Shown: piece after piece, positions 32,755 to 43,296 of the stretch
How the letters are laid out: each line of letters opens with the position of its first letter
How positions within the stretch are numbered: position 1 is the stretch's first letter
Notes under the pieces: generated by a model
Seen by the model: the letters and a program-made list of their open reading frames with translations, nothing else
Told to the model about the DNA's origin: nothing
Databases searched by the model: none
NCBI GenBank assembly: GCA_012184525.1
Contig: WOFQ01000080.1
Coordinates: 28,291-92,290 of the forward strand
Source: Xenoacremonium recifei
Taxonomy: Eukaryota > Ascomycota > Sordariomycetes > Hypocreales > Nectriaceae
Direction of reading: 5' to 3'
DNA length: 64,000 nt
Position numbers and translations under genes: made by a program

Positions 32755-33354
32755 TTAGCCAATCACCTCCTTGACCAGCTTGGCCAATTCTTTCCTGTCG
32801 ACATCTTTACCCTCCAGAGCACCCGATAGACGCTTCATGACGTCTCCAATCATCGACTTGGCCTGGGCTCCGGCCGCCTTGGAAGCGTCAACAGCCTCTT
32901 GCACCAAGGCCTTCAGCTCAGCCTCACCCAGCGACTGCACACCACTTCCGGCAATGTACTCTTCCAGGATCTTGATCTGTGCCTCTTCCTTCTCAACAAG
33001 ATCTTCTCGACCAGCAGCCTTGGCCTCTGCCACAGCATCACCAGCACTTTTCTGAAGCTTCCGTATCAAAGCCACAAGCTGTACATCGGTTCGGATAGGG
33101 GACGCGGTTTTGGAGGCATTGAGGTTCGCCGACATGATGGATCGTAGGACAGAGAGACGCGGCGCATCCTTGGCACGCATGGCTGTCTTGAGGTCGGTCT
33201 TGAGCTTGGCCAGCATCGGCGGGGGGGCATCGGCGGCATCGGTTGAGTAGAATCGGCAGGCTGGAGAGAGTCGGCCGACCGTGGCACGAGGGGCAGCTGG
33301 GGTTCGTGCTGCCCGCAGGGCCGCGAAGAAGCGCATTGATGACCGGGAAGCCAT
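32755..33354 (-). CDS. AIM41: GatB/YqeY-domain mitochondrial protein (Aim41)
   Basis: A single exon of 199 aa, close to yeast Aim41. The N-terminus MASRSSMRFFAALRAARTP is Arg/Ala-rich with no acidic residue, followed by CRFYSTDA, a typical matrix-processing region. The rest is a YqeY/GatB-tail helical domain: LAKLKTDLKTAMRAKD, LSVLRSIMSANLNASK, LVALIRKLQKSAGDAVAEA, DLVEKEEAQIKILEEY and a C-terminal GDVMKRLSGALEGKDV. The domain is shared with the tRNA-dependent amidotransferase B subunit. Aim41's own role is unknown beyond mitochondrial inheritance phenotypes in yeast. The start is the first ATG of the frame that gives a presequence. Confidence 0.94.
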   Translation of the reverse strand: MASRSSMRFFAALRAARTPAAPRATVGRLSPACRFYSTDAADAPPPMLAKLKTDLKTAMRAKDAPRLSVLRSIMSANLNASKTASPIRTDVQLVALIRKLQKSAGDAVAEAKAAGREDLVEKEEAQIKILEEYIAGSGVQSLGEAELKALVQEAVDASKAAGAQAKSMIGDVMKRLSGALEGKDVDRKELAKLVKEVIG

Positions 33355-35219
33355 TGTTTGATCGCTAGCTTCTTTGAGTGGGATTGAGACTCGAGGTAGA
33401 GGGGTCTTCGGGATCGATTGTGGCAGAATGTTCGTGATGACGGATGAGAACTGAAGCTCAGGGCCGGAGCTCGAACAGCGACCGGCAAGCTCCCGGGCGC
33501 TGAAAATTTCCGGAGTCGAAGCCACGTCAGGCTAGCGGCGTGGACTGTGGAGGGAGATGGCCTGGGTGGCAGGATGACGGACAAGGATTACCAGGATGGA
33601 CCACCCCGAGGACGCCGTTTGGGGGGCGCTGAGGCGGTTCAGCGCGGAGAGACTGGGCGCTAAATCCAGGGCTGGGACCAATTGGTGGCCAGCATTTCGG
33701 CTGCGTCGTAGCGGTCGTTGACAAGGCTGACGGTGTAGATGAGAACCGTAGACTTGCCCTCAAACGTCCCTCGTGAATCTCAACGTCTGGGATTCAGGCC
33801 TGAGCGGACTTTGCTGCCCAACCTGGCTCTCCCTTTCACCCGCCCTCCGTTGACGACGTACGCTAAATCACCTGATCTTTCTGACGCCCACAGGCTCATG
33901 CGCAGACAAGGATCGGATATGCTTCCGCTGATATTTGCAGCCCACTAGGGGTGGCACTAGCTCAAGAGATGGCCAGCCGGGGACCGTTCGAGGAAAGGTT
34001 CAAGGCCTTTGCATGGGGTCTTTTCCTTGGTTTGGGGACGAGGACTCGGTTGGCGGTGTTGTCTGTTGTCTCTTTGGACCAGGGTCGGACCGTATCTGCT
34101 GTCTGGGAGGTTAGTCTCGGTAGTCAATGGGGAAGATACCCTTGGGGCCTTGGCCGCCTCGATGATCCGCAAGGGGCGGCTGGTAGACTCGCAGAATGAG
34201 GGGAAAGACCGTCTCGTAGGCGAGCTCAACACCATGGCTCGAGTGATGCCCTTGGGGATGGCGGCAGGGCGTCTGGCTGGCCTCGCGGCGACAGCGGGTT
34301 CTCCTGTCCAGGCGACATGGATAGACGGTCCTGCGTCTTCCCCCTTTGCGACTCTAGCGGGTGTGACTCGAGTTGCAGGTCTCCAGCTTTTCAATCACCG
34401 GGTCCCAGCCTGTCGGTAGCGAGCCCTCCAAGACATGGTTTTGCTGGCAGTAATAAGATGGCAGGGACAGCCACTTGCGAGGGGCTTGTCTATGGACTAT
34501 TTCCCGTCCTCCTTTCCCTCCGCCCACCTGGGCACCTTCCGCGATTCATGCCCGACTAGCCAGGTCGCGCCTGCCAACTCCGTGCTCCATACCGGTGAGG
34601 AAGGTTCCAATGCCTGACCGGCCTCATCGCCTTCCTCCTGCCATTGCGACCTCGCCTCACGTTCTTCTCCTCTTTCTGCCCCTGCCCTGTACTGATTTGT
34701 GTCTGGCTCATAAAGACACGTGCGCCCTTTCAAGCGTGCCAAATCCTCTGTCCAATCCATCATCATCATCATCATCAAGCCCTCCCGCCTCCGAACCAAC
34801 AGTCCAAGCCCAAGACAAGACGCCATCCCGTGCTTTACCAATGGGTACTCCAAACGCCCCTTCCGTCCCAGCCTAGAACATGTACCGCAAGGTAGGAGCT
34901 ACCCGCCCAGCAGGCCATCCCCTCGACTCGCCGGCGCCACTGTCGCCTAAACCTTCTCCCAACATCATCCCTTCACCCAGAGGAGAAAAATCCCAAGCCA
35001 AAACCGACCAGTTTCCCTAAATCATCATGCATCATTAGAAAAGTCATCCCGAGCGTGGGGGTCGACCACGTCGAGCTGCGCTGGCTGGCACACCCGCTGT
35101 TACCGTTGCCATGCCCCCCCTGTTCAACTTATACCCAAACAACTTCCTCCCGCTGGCATCCCGCATCATACCGGCCCCGTTCACGACGGCCCAGAACCCA
35201 CCGAACGCGGGCAAGATCC
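33355..35219. other. GC-rich intergenic stretch, 1.9 kb
   Basis: Aim41 promoter on one side, methyltransferase 3' flank on the other. Long overlapping ORFs on both strands (for example 33957-34394 minus and 34009-34419 plus) come from high GC and show no domain. A (CAT)6 microsatellite lies at 34758-34775. Confidence 0.5.
34758..34775. repeat. (CAT)6 microsatellite
   Basis: Six perfect CAT units in noncoding sequence. Confidence 0.9.
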
Positions 35220-36955
35220 TCATCGACGTGGCTTCCGGCCAATGCAGACGTACCTATCGTTTCACCGGTCAGCAAACCTCAGCACCCCCGCGCTCCTTCG
35301 ACGGCTCTTCCCGACAGGGCTCACTTACACTGGGAAATAGGCCTGCAGTAATGGGAAGCGCCACTTGCGTCAGTCTATCTCTTTCGACCCGGTCCCCGGC
35401 GGCGCCGCAATACGGGGGATCTCACCTTGAATGCAGGGTTGGCCGCCTCACTCCTGGCTTGCGCGACCAACAGTTGGAAGTCGTTGAAGGCCATTCTAAA
35501 TAGCCGTGATCAGCAGGGAACACAACCATGGGCGCCTCGGAAAACCCACCCCGAGAGCTGTATAAAGGGATATAGCGCCACCGAATACAGCATCTGTCCG
35601 ATGTTTGCCGTGTTGGCCATACCGATATCGCGGTCCCTGGGATCTGTTTGTTCAAATCGTCAACCTCAGTGCCCATAATCTATCGGAGATTGGCTTGGCA
35701 GACATACCACTGGACCATGCACACATCGGAAGCACCAGAAGTCGTGTCTCGATCTCGGTGAATCCCGCGCTCCGCATAAAGTTCGACAATTGCAGCGCTG
35801 CCCGGGGGTCTTTGTACGGCGTTACGCTCCTCAAGTATCGTCTGGACCATCTGGACAATGCGTGGTCTGTCCGAATGGATCTCGTTAGCACACGCGCTGC
35901 AACCTTTCCCTCGGGCTAAGGAACAACTTGCCTCTTGATAGGGTGCCATTGTCAGATTGGGCATTAAAGTAGACCTCCACCAACTGACACCAACCTCCTG
36001 GCCGCAGGACTCGGAAGATGTCCCGAAGATAACTTCGCCAACGATTCGCATGGAGCCCCCCCGCCATCATCTGGCTATGTACAACATCGAAATGGTTGGA
36101 GTTGAAGGTGAATCTAACATCGGTTTTGCGGTTCAGCACTCCGTTCTGCATCGGCAGCGTTTCGACAGCTCACCTCCCGTTTAGGTCATCCACCTGGAAC
36201 TCGACATTCTCTGGAGGGTCATCTGGAATCATATGGGGGCTGACATCAACGGCCAAGACCTGCAAGCTCAGCGGTTAGCAGACTGGTGCGCGTTTGGTTG
36301 ACATAGTTGTTGCCGGCGAAGCCCGCCAAACACCAAGGCCTCGACACCCCGCTGACGCGTTTGACCAAGCAAGGGGAGATCAACTTGGTGTGATGACCTT
36401 CGATATCGATCGGGGGAGTTGGGGTTTCGCGTCGGATCTCGAGCGAGTGTCGAACCGGCCGCGTTGGTCCCCAGGACAGGTTGGATATACTCTTGAAGGT
36501 GCACGCAAGGCTACGGGCAGCCTGGTGCAGCCCGGTTGGAACGGTATTTGACGTACCTCTGCTTCTGGATACTGCAAGCCTACATCGACAGCCCAATCTC
36601 CTGCTCCAGATCCGCAGTCGAGGATTCTTCTCGGAGATCTTACCGGCGGAAAGATCAGTCTGTTATCGAAAAGGCGGTTGAACACATTGTGCATCATCTC
36701 GAGGCGTGCGATCTCGTCCTGGGTCAAGGCGTCAGCCCATGGTCGCAGTGGTCTCCGAGAAACCAAGCCGTTACCTACCTCATCGATCGGTGCGAAGTAT
36801 GTACCGCTTGTCAGGGCGTACTGTTGATAGCTTCGACCATGAAACTCGACAGTTTCGGCAAAAGTCTCGTCAAGGGGAACTGTACCATCTCTTTAAGGGG
36901 GGTTTAGCCACACAATATGCGCCTAGCGGTTCGGGTTGCCTTACTCAGGATCCAT
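35220..36955 (-). CDS. LaeA-like (UMTA-type) SAM-dependent methyltransferase, at least 10 exons
   Basis: Exons 36945-36955, 36779-36890, 36557-36718, 36174-36259, 35932-36113, 35708-35866, 35550-35643, 35426-35495, 35329-35342 and 35220-35253 total 924 nt, 307 aa, in frame throughout. The SAM motif is ILDCGSGAGDWAVDV, completed after a 297-nt intron by VLAVDVSP. Then come FDVVHSQMMAGG, VLRPGGWCQLVEV, and the family ending AYFPVYVCIGRKP, which is itself split by the last two introns. The N-terminal GRSYQQYALTSGTYFAPID matches the LaeA-like start of the fold. Intron 35867-35931 is GC-AG. LaeA and relatives influence secondary metabolism and development; a substrate is not known for this one. 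The first exon is uncertain. The frame stays open upstream to about 37063 without an ATG (SQAYTRETLDNKIESLFKDW), so another exon may hold the true start, perhaps at ATG 37341. Confidence 0.85.
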
Positions 36956-37578
36956 TCTGCTCCAGTCCTTGAATAAGCTTTCTATTTTGTTGTCGAGGGT
37001 TTCGCGAGTATATGCCTGGCTGGTATAATATCCAAAGATGTTGATCGAGTCTGATATGTTCCTATTCAGCGCGATTTAGATCACTATCTCGCCTTAGGAG
37101 TCATGTGGTGTAGGAAGCGTGGCCCCAGTCCACACATACAAGAGCCACCCTGGCGCCGGAGGACGCTCCCAGTGTCATGTCCGGGTCTAAGGACGCTTTT
37201 GCATAGGGCGGTTCTGGTCAAGACTTACAAGAGAAGGTGCAATCCTTCCTCGAGACGCGTGGGGAAAGCTCACACAGCACTGCGAAAGATTGGACGGGGG
37301 GGATCTGGCGTTGACAACGAGGTGTTGTCGATCCTCGACATCCGAGCCTTGTCCAACTTGTTAGCCCACCCTCTGAATCTTCCACCTCAATATTGAGGCC
37401 GCCTCTGCGTCAGGGATCTATCAGACACCTACGAGTGAACCTAAACTCTAAGGGCGAAGAACGAAACCCGACGACAGGGCTGGGGGAACAACAGGACGGG
37501 AAGCCTTAGGGCGGGACGAGCATGCGACGAGGCCACCAACGCTTGGCCAGTTTCCCTTGTCAGCTAACCACATACGCT

Positions 37579-37845
37579 ATGAAATGGACTCTTCCCACGA
37601 CCTACATCCGTGGTCCCCTCCGACAGGACCTTCTGGAAACGAGAAACATGAGATGGAATGCGACCAAGTTCACCGGGACACTTTGGCACGTCCCATTTCC
37701 CTGTTCTACCCTTGGGCAAGAGCATCGGTTCCACTATGATTGGAGGGGTTGGCGTGCGGCATGTCTAGACGTTATTGCGGTCGACAAGTCTGGCTACCAG
37801 TGCACCGCCGACTTCCAGGGTCATGCTCCCCTTTGGGCCCCATAA
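37579..37845 (+). CDS. Possible small ORF, 88 codons, unrecognised
   Basis: ATG to stop in one frame, starting MKWTLPTTYIRGPL and ending FQGHAPLWAP. It has four Cys and several Trp, no signal peptide and no known domain. Composition is protein-like, but there is no independent support such as splice sites or a family match. It may be an exon of a larger gene or chance. Confidence 0.2.
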   Translation: MKWTLPTTYIRGPLRQDLLETRNMRWNATKFTGTLWHVPFPCSTLGQEHRFHYDWRGWRAACLDVIAVDKSGYQCTADFQGHAPLWAP

Positions 37846-37967
37846 GAGTTCACAGCAGAATGTCTCGACAGGCTTGAACCGCAGCTAGGGCCCTACACAC
37901 AACCATACATCACTCTACGAATAGCTTGCTCGACTATGGCGACCATACACCTCATACATAAGCACTC

Positions 37968-38276
37968 ATGTCTTCGCCGATGAACGATTCGGCTTTGCCC
38001 CCGAGCTTTGACCCCCGAGCTCTGCCCCCCAAGCCAGTGGCTCTGTCGGGCTTCACAACAACCTATCCGAGGAGGACAGACACAAAAGTGGCACGGCATG
38101 AAGAGGGGCGTTACAGCTCCCGATGGAACCCACCTCGATTGCTAGATGACGTTGTACAGCAAGCCAGGCAGCTTCTTGGCTGGTCAGGTCGTTTTTTAGC
38201 GCCAGAGAGCGCAGCAACAAACTGCTACAATACCGAGGACATGGACTTGGGACTCGGAGAGTGGTGGGCGGGCTGA
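37968..38276 (+). CDS. Possible small ORF, 102 codons, unrecognised
   Basis: ATG to stop, starting MSSPMNDSALPPSFDP, then a basic middle (TYPRRTDTKVARHEEGRY) and a helical RLLDDVVQQARQLLGW segment. It reads like the disordered N-terminus of a larger protein. I found no convincing continuation downstream. No domain, signal peptide or membrane segment. Confidence 0.25.
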   Translation: MSSPMNDSALPPSFDPRALPPKPVALSGFTTTYPRRTDTKVARHEEGRYSSRWNPPRLLDDVVQQARQLLGWSGRFLAPESAATNCYNTEDMDLGLGEWWAG

Positions 38277-40799
38277 GGTTTCCCGCGCGGTCCTGGATGC
38301 GAGCTTTACTGGAAACCGGCTAGCTGACGGTATGGGAAAGGGGAGTGTCGGGTCTGCGGACCATGGGTGACGGCACCCCCGTTGGCCCCTTCAGCTGAAG
38401 GTCCGTGTGAAACGAATTCCAGAAGCCTGAGAGATGACAGGCGAACGCAGCCTATTTGGTATCATGACCAAAGGACGATGTTTCCGGGCTTCAGGGGTAA
38501 GCGTTGATCCACAAGCGGAACTTGACCCCCAAAAGGTCAAGGATGGGAAATTCGAGGACTTGAAGCAAGCAAGAGACCTCGAAAAGCTCACCGCCTCCCG
38601 TGTCCACTCAGATGATGGTCCCTTCGGTCACCAAGCGGCATATTATGCACCACTATGAGGCAGGATGTCTCTAGTGGTAGGGGGCCTCGAAGAAGGAAGC
38701 CTCGTGGCCACACTGGTGTTGGGAATGGGTCACTAAGTTGCATCGGTGGGCTACGGGCTTCCTAGCTGACGCAGATCTCCTCTTTCCCGCTTGTCAGCTG
38801 CTCTTTCTTGCTATTGCGGTTTCCATGAACATCATACGACGGCAGAACACCATCAGGCTGGCCGATCTAGTTCCCGAGACCGAGGTGACTCGCGTCAGGA
38901 ACGGCGGTGCTCATTAGCTACCTCGAGTCGAGGGACTGGAGGCCCGCCGTAGGACGGCACGATAGCGGGACGTTGGATCTCGAGACATGCGAAATCCTTA
39001 CTCTTCGCGAGCACGTTCGACAGACCCTGGAACAGAAACCTGGAACCAGGAGTCTGGCGCCATCAGTGGTTAGCGCTGGCGGCGGGTGCACCGCTGGGTC
39101 AACGGTACCCTGCCCCTACTCCCGCATCCCCAGACAAGGACAACCCTCGTGCCTCTCTCATCCCGGGCATTCCAGGAATCTGTCGACACCAACAACGTGA
39201 TGGGCAAGGCGAGTGCCTCTGCCGATGAAACAGCCCTCAACGTCGATGATGGAAGGAATACGAGGGGAGATCGATGGAGGTGGATCATCGATGATCCTGG
39301 TTTACAAGCGGACGTCGACAAGCTCGACCGTGAATGCCTTTCAGGGAATGCCCGGGCGTTCGCCGAAGACAGAAGACACATTGCAACGCCCCTGTCAGAT
39401 ATCAACCACGGAACTCTGTGCTGGAAAAGAACACCCGCATATGATCACCAAATGATTACGCGATAGTATTGCATTAGAGAACCAGACGCCTTCCGCCAAA
39501 ACCACCACACGTTATCATTCTCGCGGCGTCGTGAAGGGTTCCCTACCCACACCCAATCTTGTGCGGCCGCTACGGCCCGCCTGGGATGGGGACGTGTGGG
39601 GGAGTCGCAAGTACCAGAGCTCAGAACTGTGGCCAAGACTGCACGTCAGGAGGATTGGTTGACGAGCATAGACGGCTCCTGCGACGCCGGACGAGACGCG
39701 GTGGAATCTCGATCCTTGTTGGGAGCCAACCACGCCCAGCTAGCCGCGGTGTGCACTCCAAGTCGCAACGCATATCCATCCCCCTGGCCTCGAGCTGCCA
39801 CGAGCCTGGGAAACATTGCGCCGTCTCACCACGGCCCAGTCTAGCAGGGCGGCGGCAGACCGGTGGCACCGAGACAGGGGGGTCCTTGTTCGGACCACCG
39901 TTTGCCGACCCAAGCTCTCGGGATTGGGACCAGAGAGTCGGGAAACGGTGGGCTGTGCTGGGCTGGGAAACGAGGGAAGGGAGTGAAGTCAATCTCGCAC
40001 GAAGCTCGTCACGCTCTGGAACACGTGCAATCTCCCGCAGAGGAAGCGGCTGACTTCTCCACGCCGGCCGTCTCGTCTCGCCTCACCAGCCCTGCCCACC
40101 GGGCTCGACAACAACAACAGGGGGGTTACAGGGGAACGGGACCGAGTTTTTGTTTCCCACGGACGGACAGCTCAACGCACTCGACAGCCAGCGACAGGGC
40201 CAATTCCAATTTCTCCCGTCATCATTTCCCGGCGTTTTGTCTACACCCAATGTAATGCAAGGTAATGTATCCCCTTTCCCTTCCCGCAAACGGTGACTCG
40301 CCAGATACAGAAAGAAAAGCGGTTTTGTACAACGTGACATGTCATCCCCTCCCCCCCGCTCAGTTCGCCTCCTTTTCGCTTTGTCCTCCTCTTTGTGGCC
40401 CAGCTGGGAACACTGGCACACCCTCTCCGGAAACATCCCTCCATCTCCGAACCCCAGGACCGCCGCAGTATGCACCAAGACAGAATCCAATTCGCCCGTT
40501 CACACAGCCGCAGGCATCGACCTCATCATGCTTCATGCAGGAGAGCCGCCCAAAGCAGCAGCCGCCGCACAGAGCCTATCGCGACCACCAACGAGAGCTG
40601 AGAAGTGCGAAGCTAACAACGGGGACGCTACGCAGCCAACAGAAGGCCCTGCAGGGCCCGAACGCGGTTTTTTCCCTCCCTGATCTTCCTCATACGAGCG
40701 AGCCCCTTGCTCATTCATGCAACGTGGCCCACGGTCATAAGCAGGCGCGCGGGCACCAGAGGCAGAAGCTGAAGCCCACGGTGAAGACGGTCCCTGCGG

Positions 40800-43296
40800 C
40801 TACCAACAGGTGAAGACGGGGTTGCGCGTCTTGACGGGCTCGAGGCGCTCCACAATCACTTTGCGTTGATTGCCCATCTGGCCCTCAGCCGCAGCGTAGC
40901 CAAGGTCGCCCTCGACATCATCGTCGTAGGGCTCCAGTGAGTCGCCATAGAACTGCTGGGCGATGCTGTTGCTGCTACGGCGCGCCGCCGCGGGCGTCGC
41001 AAACGAGTACCGCCGCTGCTGACGAGGGCTCTGCTGCCGCGCGGGCTCATATATGTTCAGGCTACGAACGGGCCCCTGGTAGCTGCCTCTGTACCCGAGG
41101 GGATGGATCGGTGGACGTTCGCTTGGGTCGCCTCCGCGCTGTTGCGGCCCCGCTGGACCCAGGAGATTGGGTTCGCTTCGCGGTGGCTCTTCGGGCGAGG
41201 CTCCCTCCTCGCCAGACGGAGATGAGATCTCAAAGCGTCCGGGATGAGGCATGTCAGCCGGGGGGCTCGCAAAAGCAAGCAGGTCTTCAACGGGGACCTG
41301 CGGCGCCGGGGCAGAGCTGGCAATGTCGGCTTCGTCCATCGACTGGTGGCGGGCGTGATGTGGGTGATGGGGGTTGCGACGCAGCTCGGATGAGGTCGCC
41401 CGCATAGGCACTGCGACGGGCACGTCAACGAGGTCATCCCAGACACAGACTCTGGCTCTTCGCGTAAGTTCCAGAGGTCCGTGATCGGCTGTCTTAAGCG
41501 TCTCGACGACGTTCCAGGCCTGGCCTTTCATGACAGCAATTTGCTTTGCGAACATGCGTTCCTGGAAATCCACATCCACCTGGAAGACACGCTTCAGAGC
41601 AAGAGTTGTCTGACTCCACCATGTCGTCGAGGTCAGAAGAGGGAGGAAGTGATCTCTGGTCTTTTGCGAGAACGGCCTGCCAATGAGGTCTACAGGCAAG
41701 AAGAGCCAGCCAAAGGGGAAACTATTCCAAGTCAGCAGGTTTGTTCATAGGTTGATATGCAATGCAGTAAGTCTTACCTTCTCCACGCGTCCGGATGTTT
41801 CCAGGGCCAGGAGAGTGAGTTATCGATGGCTCCAATCGTGATTTGCGGCTCGTTTCCGGTGTACCGCCGGCTGGAAGCATCCATGGGCTTCTGGCTCATG
41901 TAAGACGGGTACGAAGCTCGAGTAGGCTTTGGTGGTTGCTGCGATAAGTCGACTGGCCGAGGGGCGAGGTCTTCCTCCTCTTCGACGGGTTCCATGTTCA
42001 AGTGAATGGGTTCCGAGGCGACCGAAACCTTGCCAGCCTCCCAGTCAACCTTGACCATCCAGTTATCTAGTCCACGATCGGTGTTTCTCATAATGTAGTC
42101 GAGAATGACCAGTTTCTCCAACTCCTCCCGAAACGACTCCTTAAGGTTTTCTGTCCAGACGAAGTGGTTTGGTCCCAATAGCATATCTTCGGCCGTTGCT
42201 TGCTCGTCATCGCTACCGTACGCATCATCCGGCGAAGCGTGGCTGGATGGACGGCAGTTCTCGGTCCATCTCCGCCGCTTCTTTCGTTTGTTGTCGTTGG
42301 TACGGAAGCCGGACCAGTACTGGTCTGGCCAGGGATGCTCGCGGAGAAACACGTTGGCGTCCTTGAAGCCCTTCAGAAAGACCTGGAAGCTACCCGGTTT
42401 CGCGGGCAGGGCCTTCTTCTTGCGATTGAACTTGCGCCGGTCCCAGTAAGGATAGTGGAAGGACTTGGAGGAGAGCCAGACAACATCTGTGTACGGGACT
42501 AGGTTTGTTCGTAGTTGGCAATCGAGGACGTACGCCGCAGCCTCGCTAACGTAGGAGAGATTGGGAATTAGGCTGCAGGATTGTTAGATATGCGTGTTGT
42601 GGCTGTATTTTGAGGAAGAACATACCAAGCGCGGCCGAAACAACAGGGGAAGAGGTTTCGATGAATCCATTTATTCCATTTGGGGTTTCCGGCGGCGTAC
42701 GGTTCTTCATCCTTGGGCTTGAACACTCCGACAATCTTGCCATCGGGATTGCGCGCGAAGTAGCTGCCAGAGCTGCCCTGGGAGATCATGCTGGGATGTA
42801 TTTCTTGCCGAATAGCCGACCGGACGCTCTCGACGATAGTCTCGAATTCGGCCTTGGTCATGACGCCGTCAGGGGGTGCCGCGATGCTCTCAGCCGTGAC
42901 AGGCCGCACGCCCTCCGGAGGCTGAAAGACCGAGTAATGGATCTCGAGCCGCTCCTCCTCGCCGGGGCGGTCCTTGCGGCTGCGCTTGAAGCGGCTCGCG
43001 ATCTCGTCAGCCCAGCGCTCTAGACGAGCGTTGATAGCCTTGAGGTCGACGCCGGCGTTGCTGCCGACACGGCGGCGGAACTTGGGCCCTCGAGCAGAGG
43101 CGATGGACTTGGGGCTGGCCACGCCGGAGCGGTGGCCGCGTGGAGGTGCGACAGCGGCATAGCGCGGCGCGGAGGAAGCTTGTAGTGAGGCGTAGGACTG
43201 CGTGAGGGGATCGTCGTCCGAGTCGGAGCTGTGGTCGTCGGCCTGGGCGAGGCGTTCGTAGCCCGTGGTTGCGGGCCGGGGCGTGCGTGGCGGCAT
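40800..43296 (-). CDS. LSB6: Type II phosphatidylinositol 4-kinase (Lsb6)
   Basis: Three exons: 42626-43296, 41778-42572 and 40800-41721 (introns 53 and 56 nt), giving 795 aa. It makes PI4P on endosomal, vacuolar and plasma membranes. Residues 1-130 are disordered. The kinase core begins GSSGSYFARNPDGKIVGVFKPKDEEPYAAGNPKW, with the glycine loop and the Lys in VFKPKDEEPY. FPCCFGRACLIPNLSYVSEAAAYVLD carries the conserved CCFGRxCL palmitoylation motif, formed across intron 1. The catalytic part is LVILDYIMRNTDRGLDNWMV (D-x-N-x-D-R-G-x-x-N), and GAIDNSLSWPWKHPDAWR is the metal-binding segment. A roughly 210-residue Pro/Ser/Arg-rich tail follows the kinase domain, longer than in yeast Lsb6. A charged insertion (NKRKKRRRW) interrupts the core. 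Confidence 0.95.

Larger units (their letters stand above)
36956..40799. other. 3.8 kb accessory-like gap with coding-like fragments
   Basis: Next to the methyltransferase, the minus strand at about 36956-37341 may hold its missing N-terminal exon or exons. From 37.5 to 39.5 kb the plus strand has several frames with protein-like content, two of which are listed separately. I could not connect them with credible splice sites. 39.5-40.8 kb is GC-rich and includes the 3' flank of the PI 4-kinase gene. No tRNA, CRISPR or transposon ends seen. Confidence 0.4.

Noticed and set aside
33951..34430. Overlapping plus and minus ORFs of about 140 codons
   Set aside because: Both strands are open because of high GC. 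Neither has a recognisable motif or plausible start context.
40265..40813. 182-codon plus-strand ORF with ATG
   Set aside because: It lies in the 3' flank of the PI 4-kinase gene, running slightly into its last exon, is low in sequence information, and has no domain.
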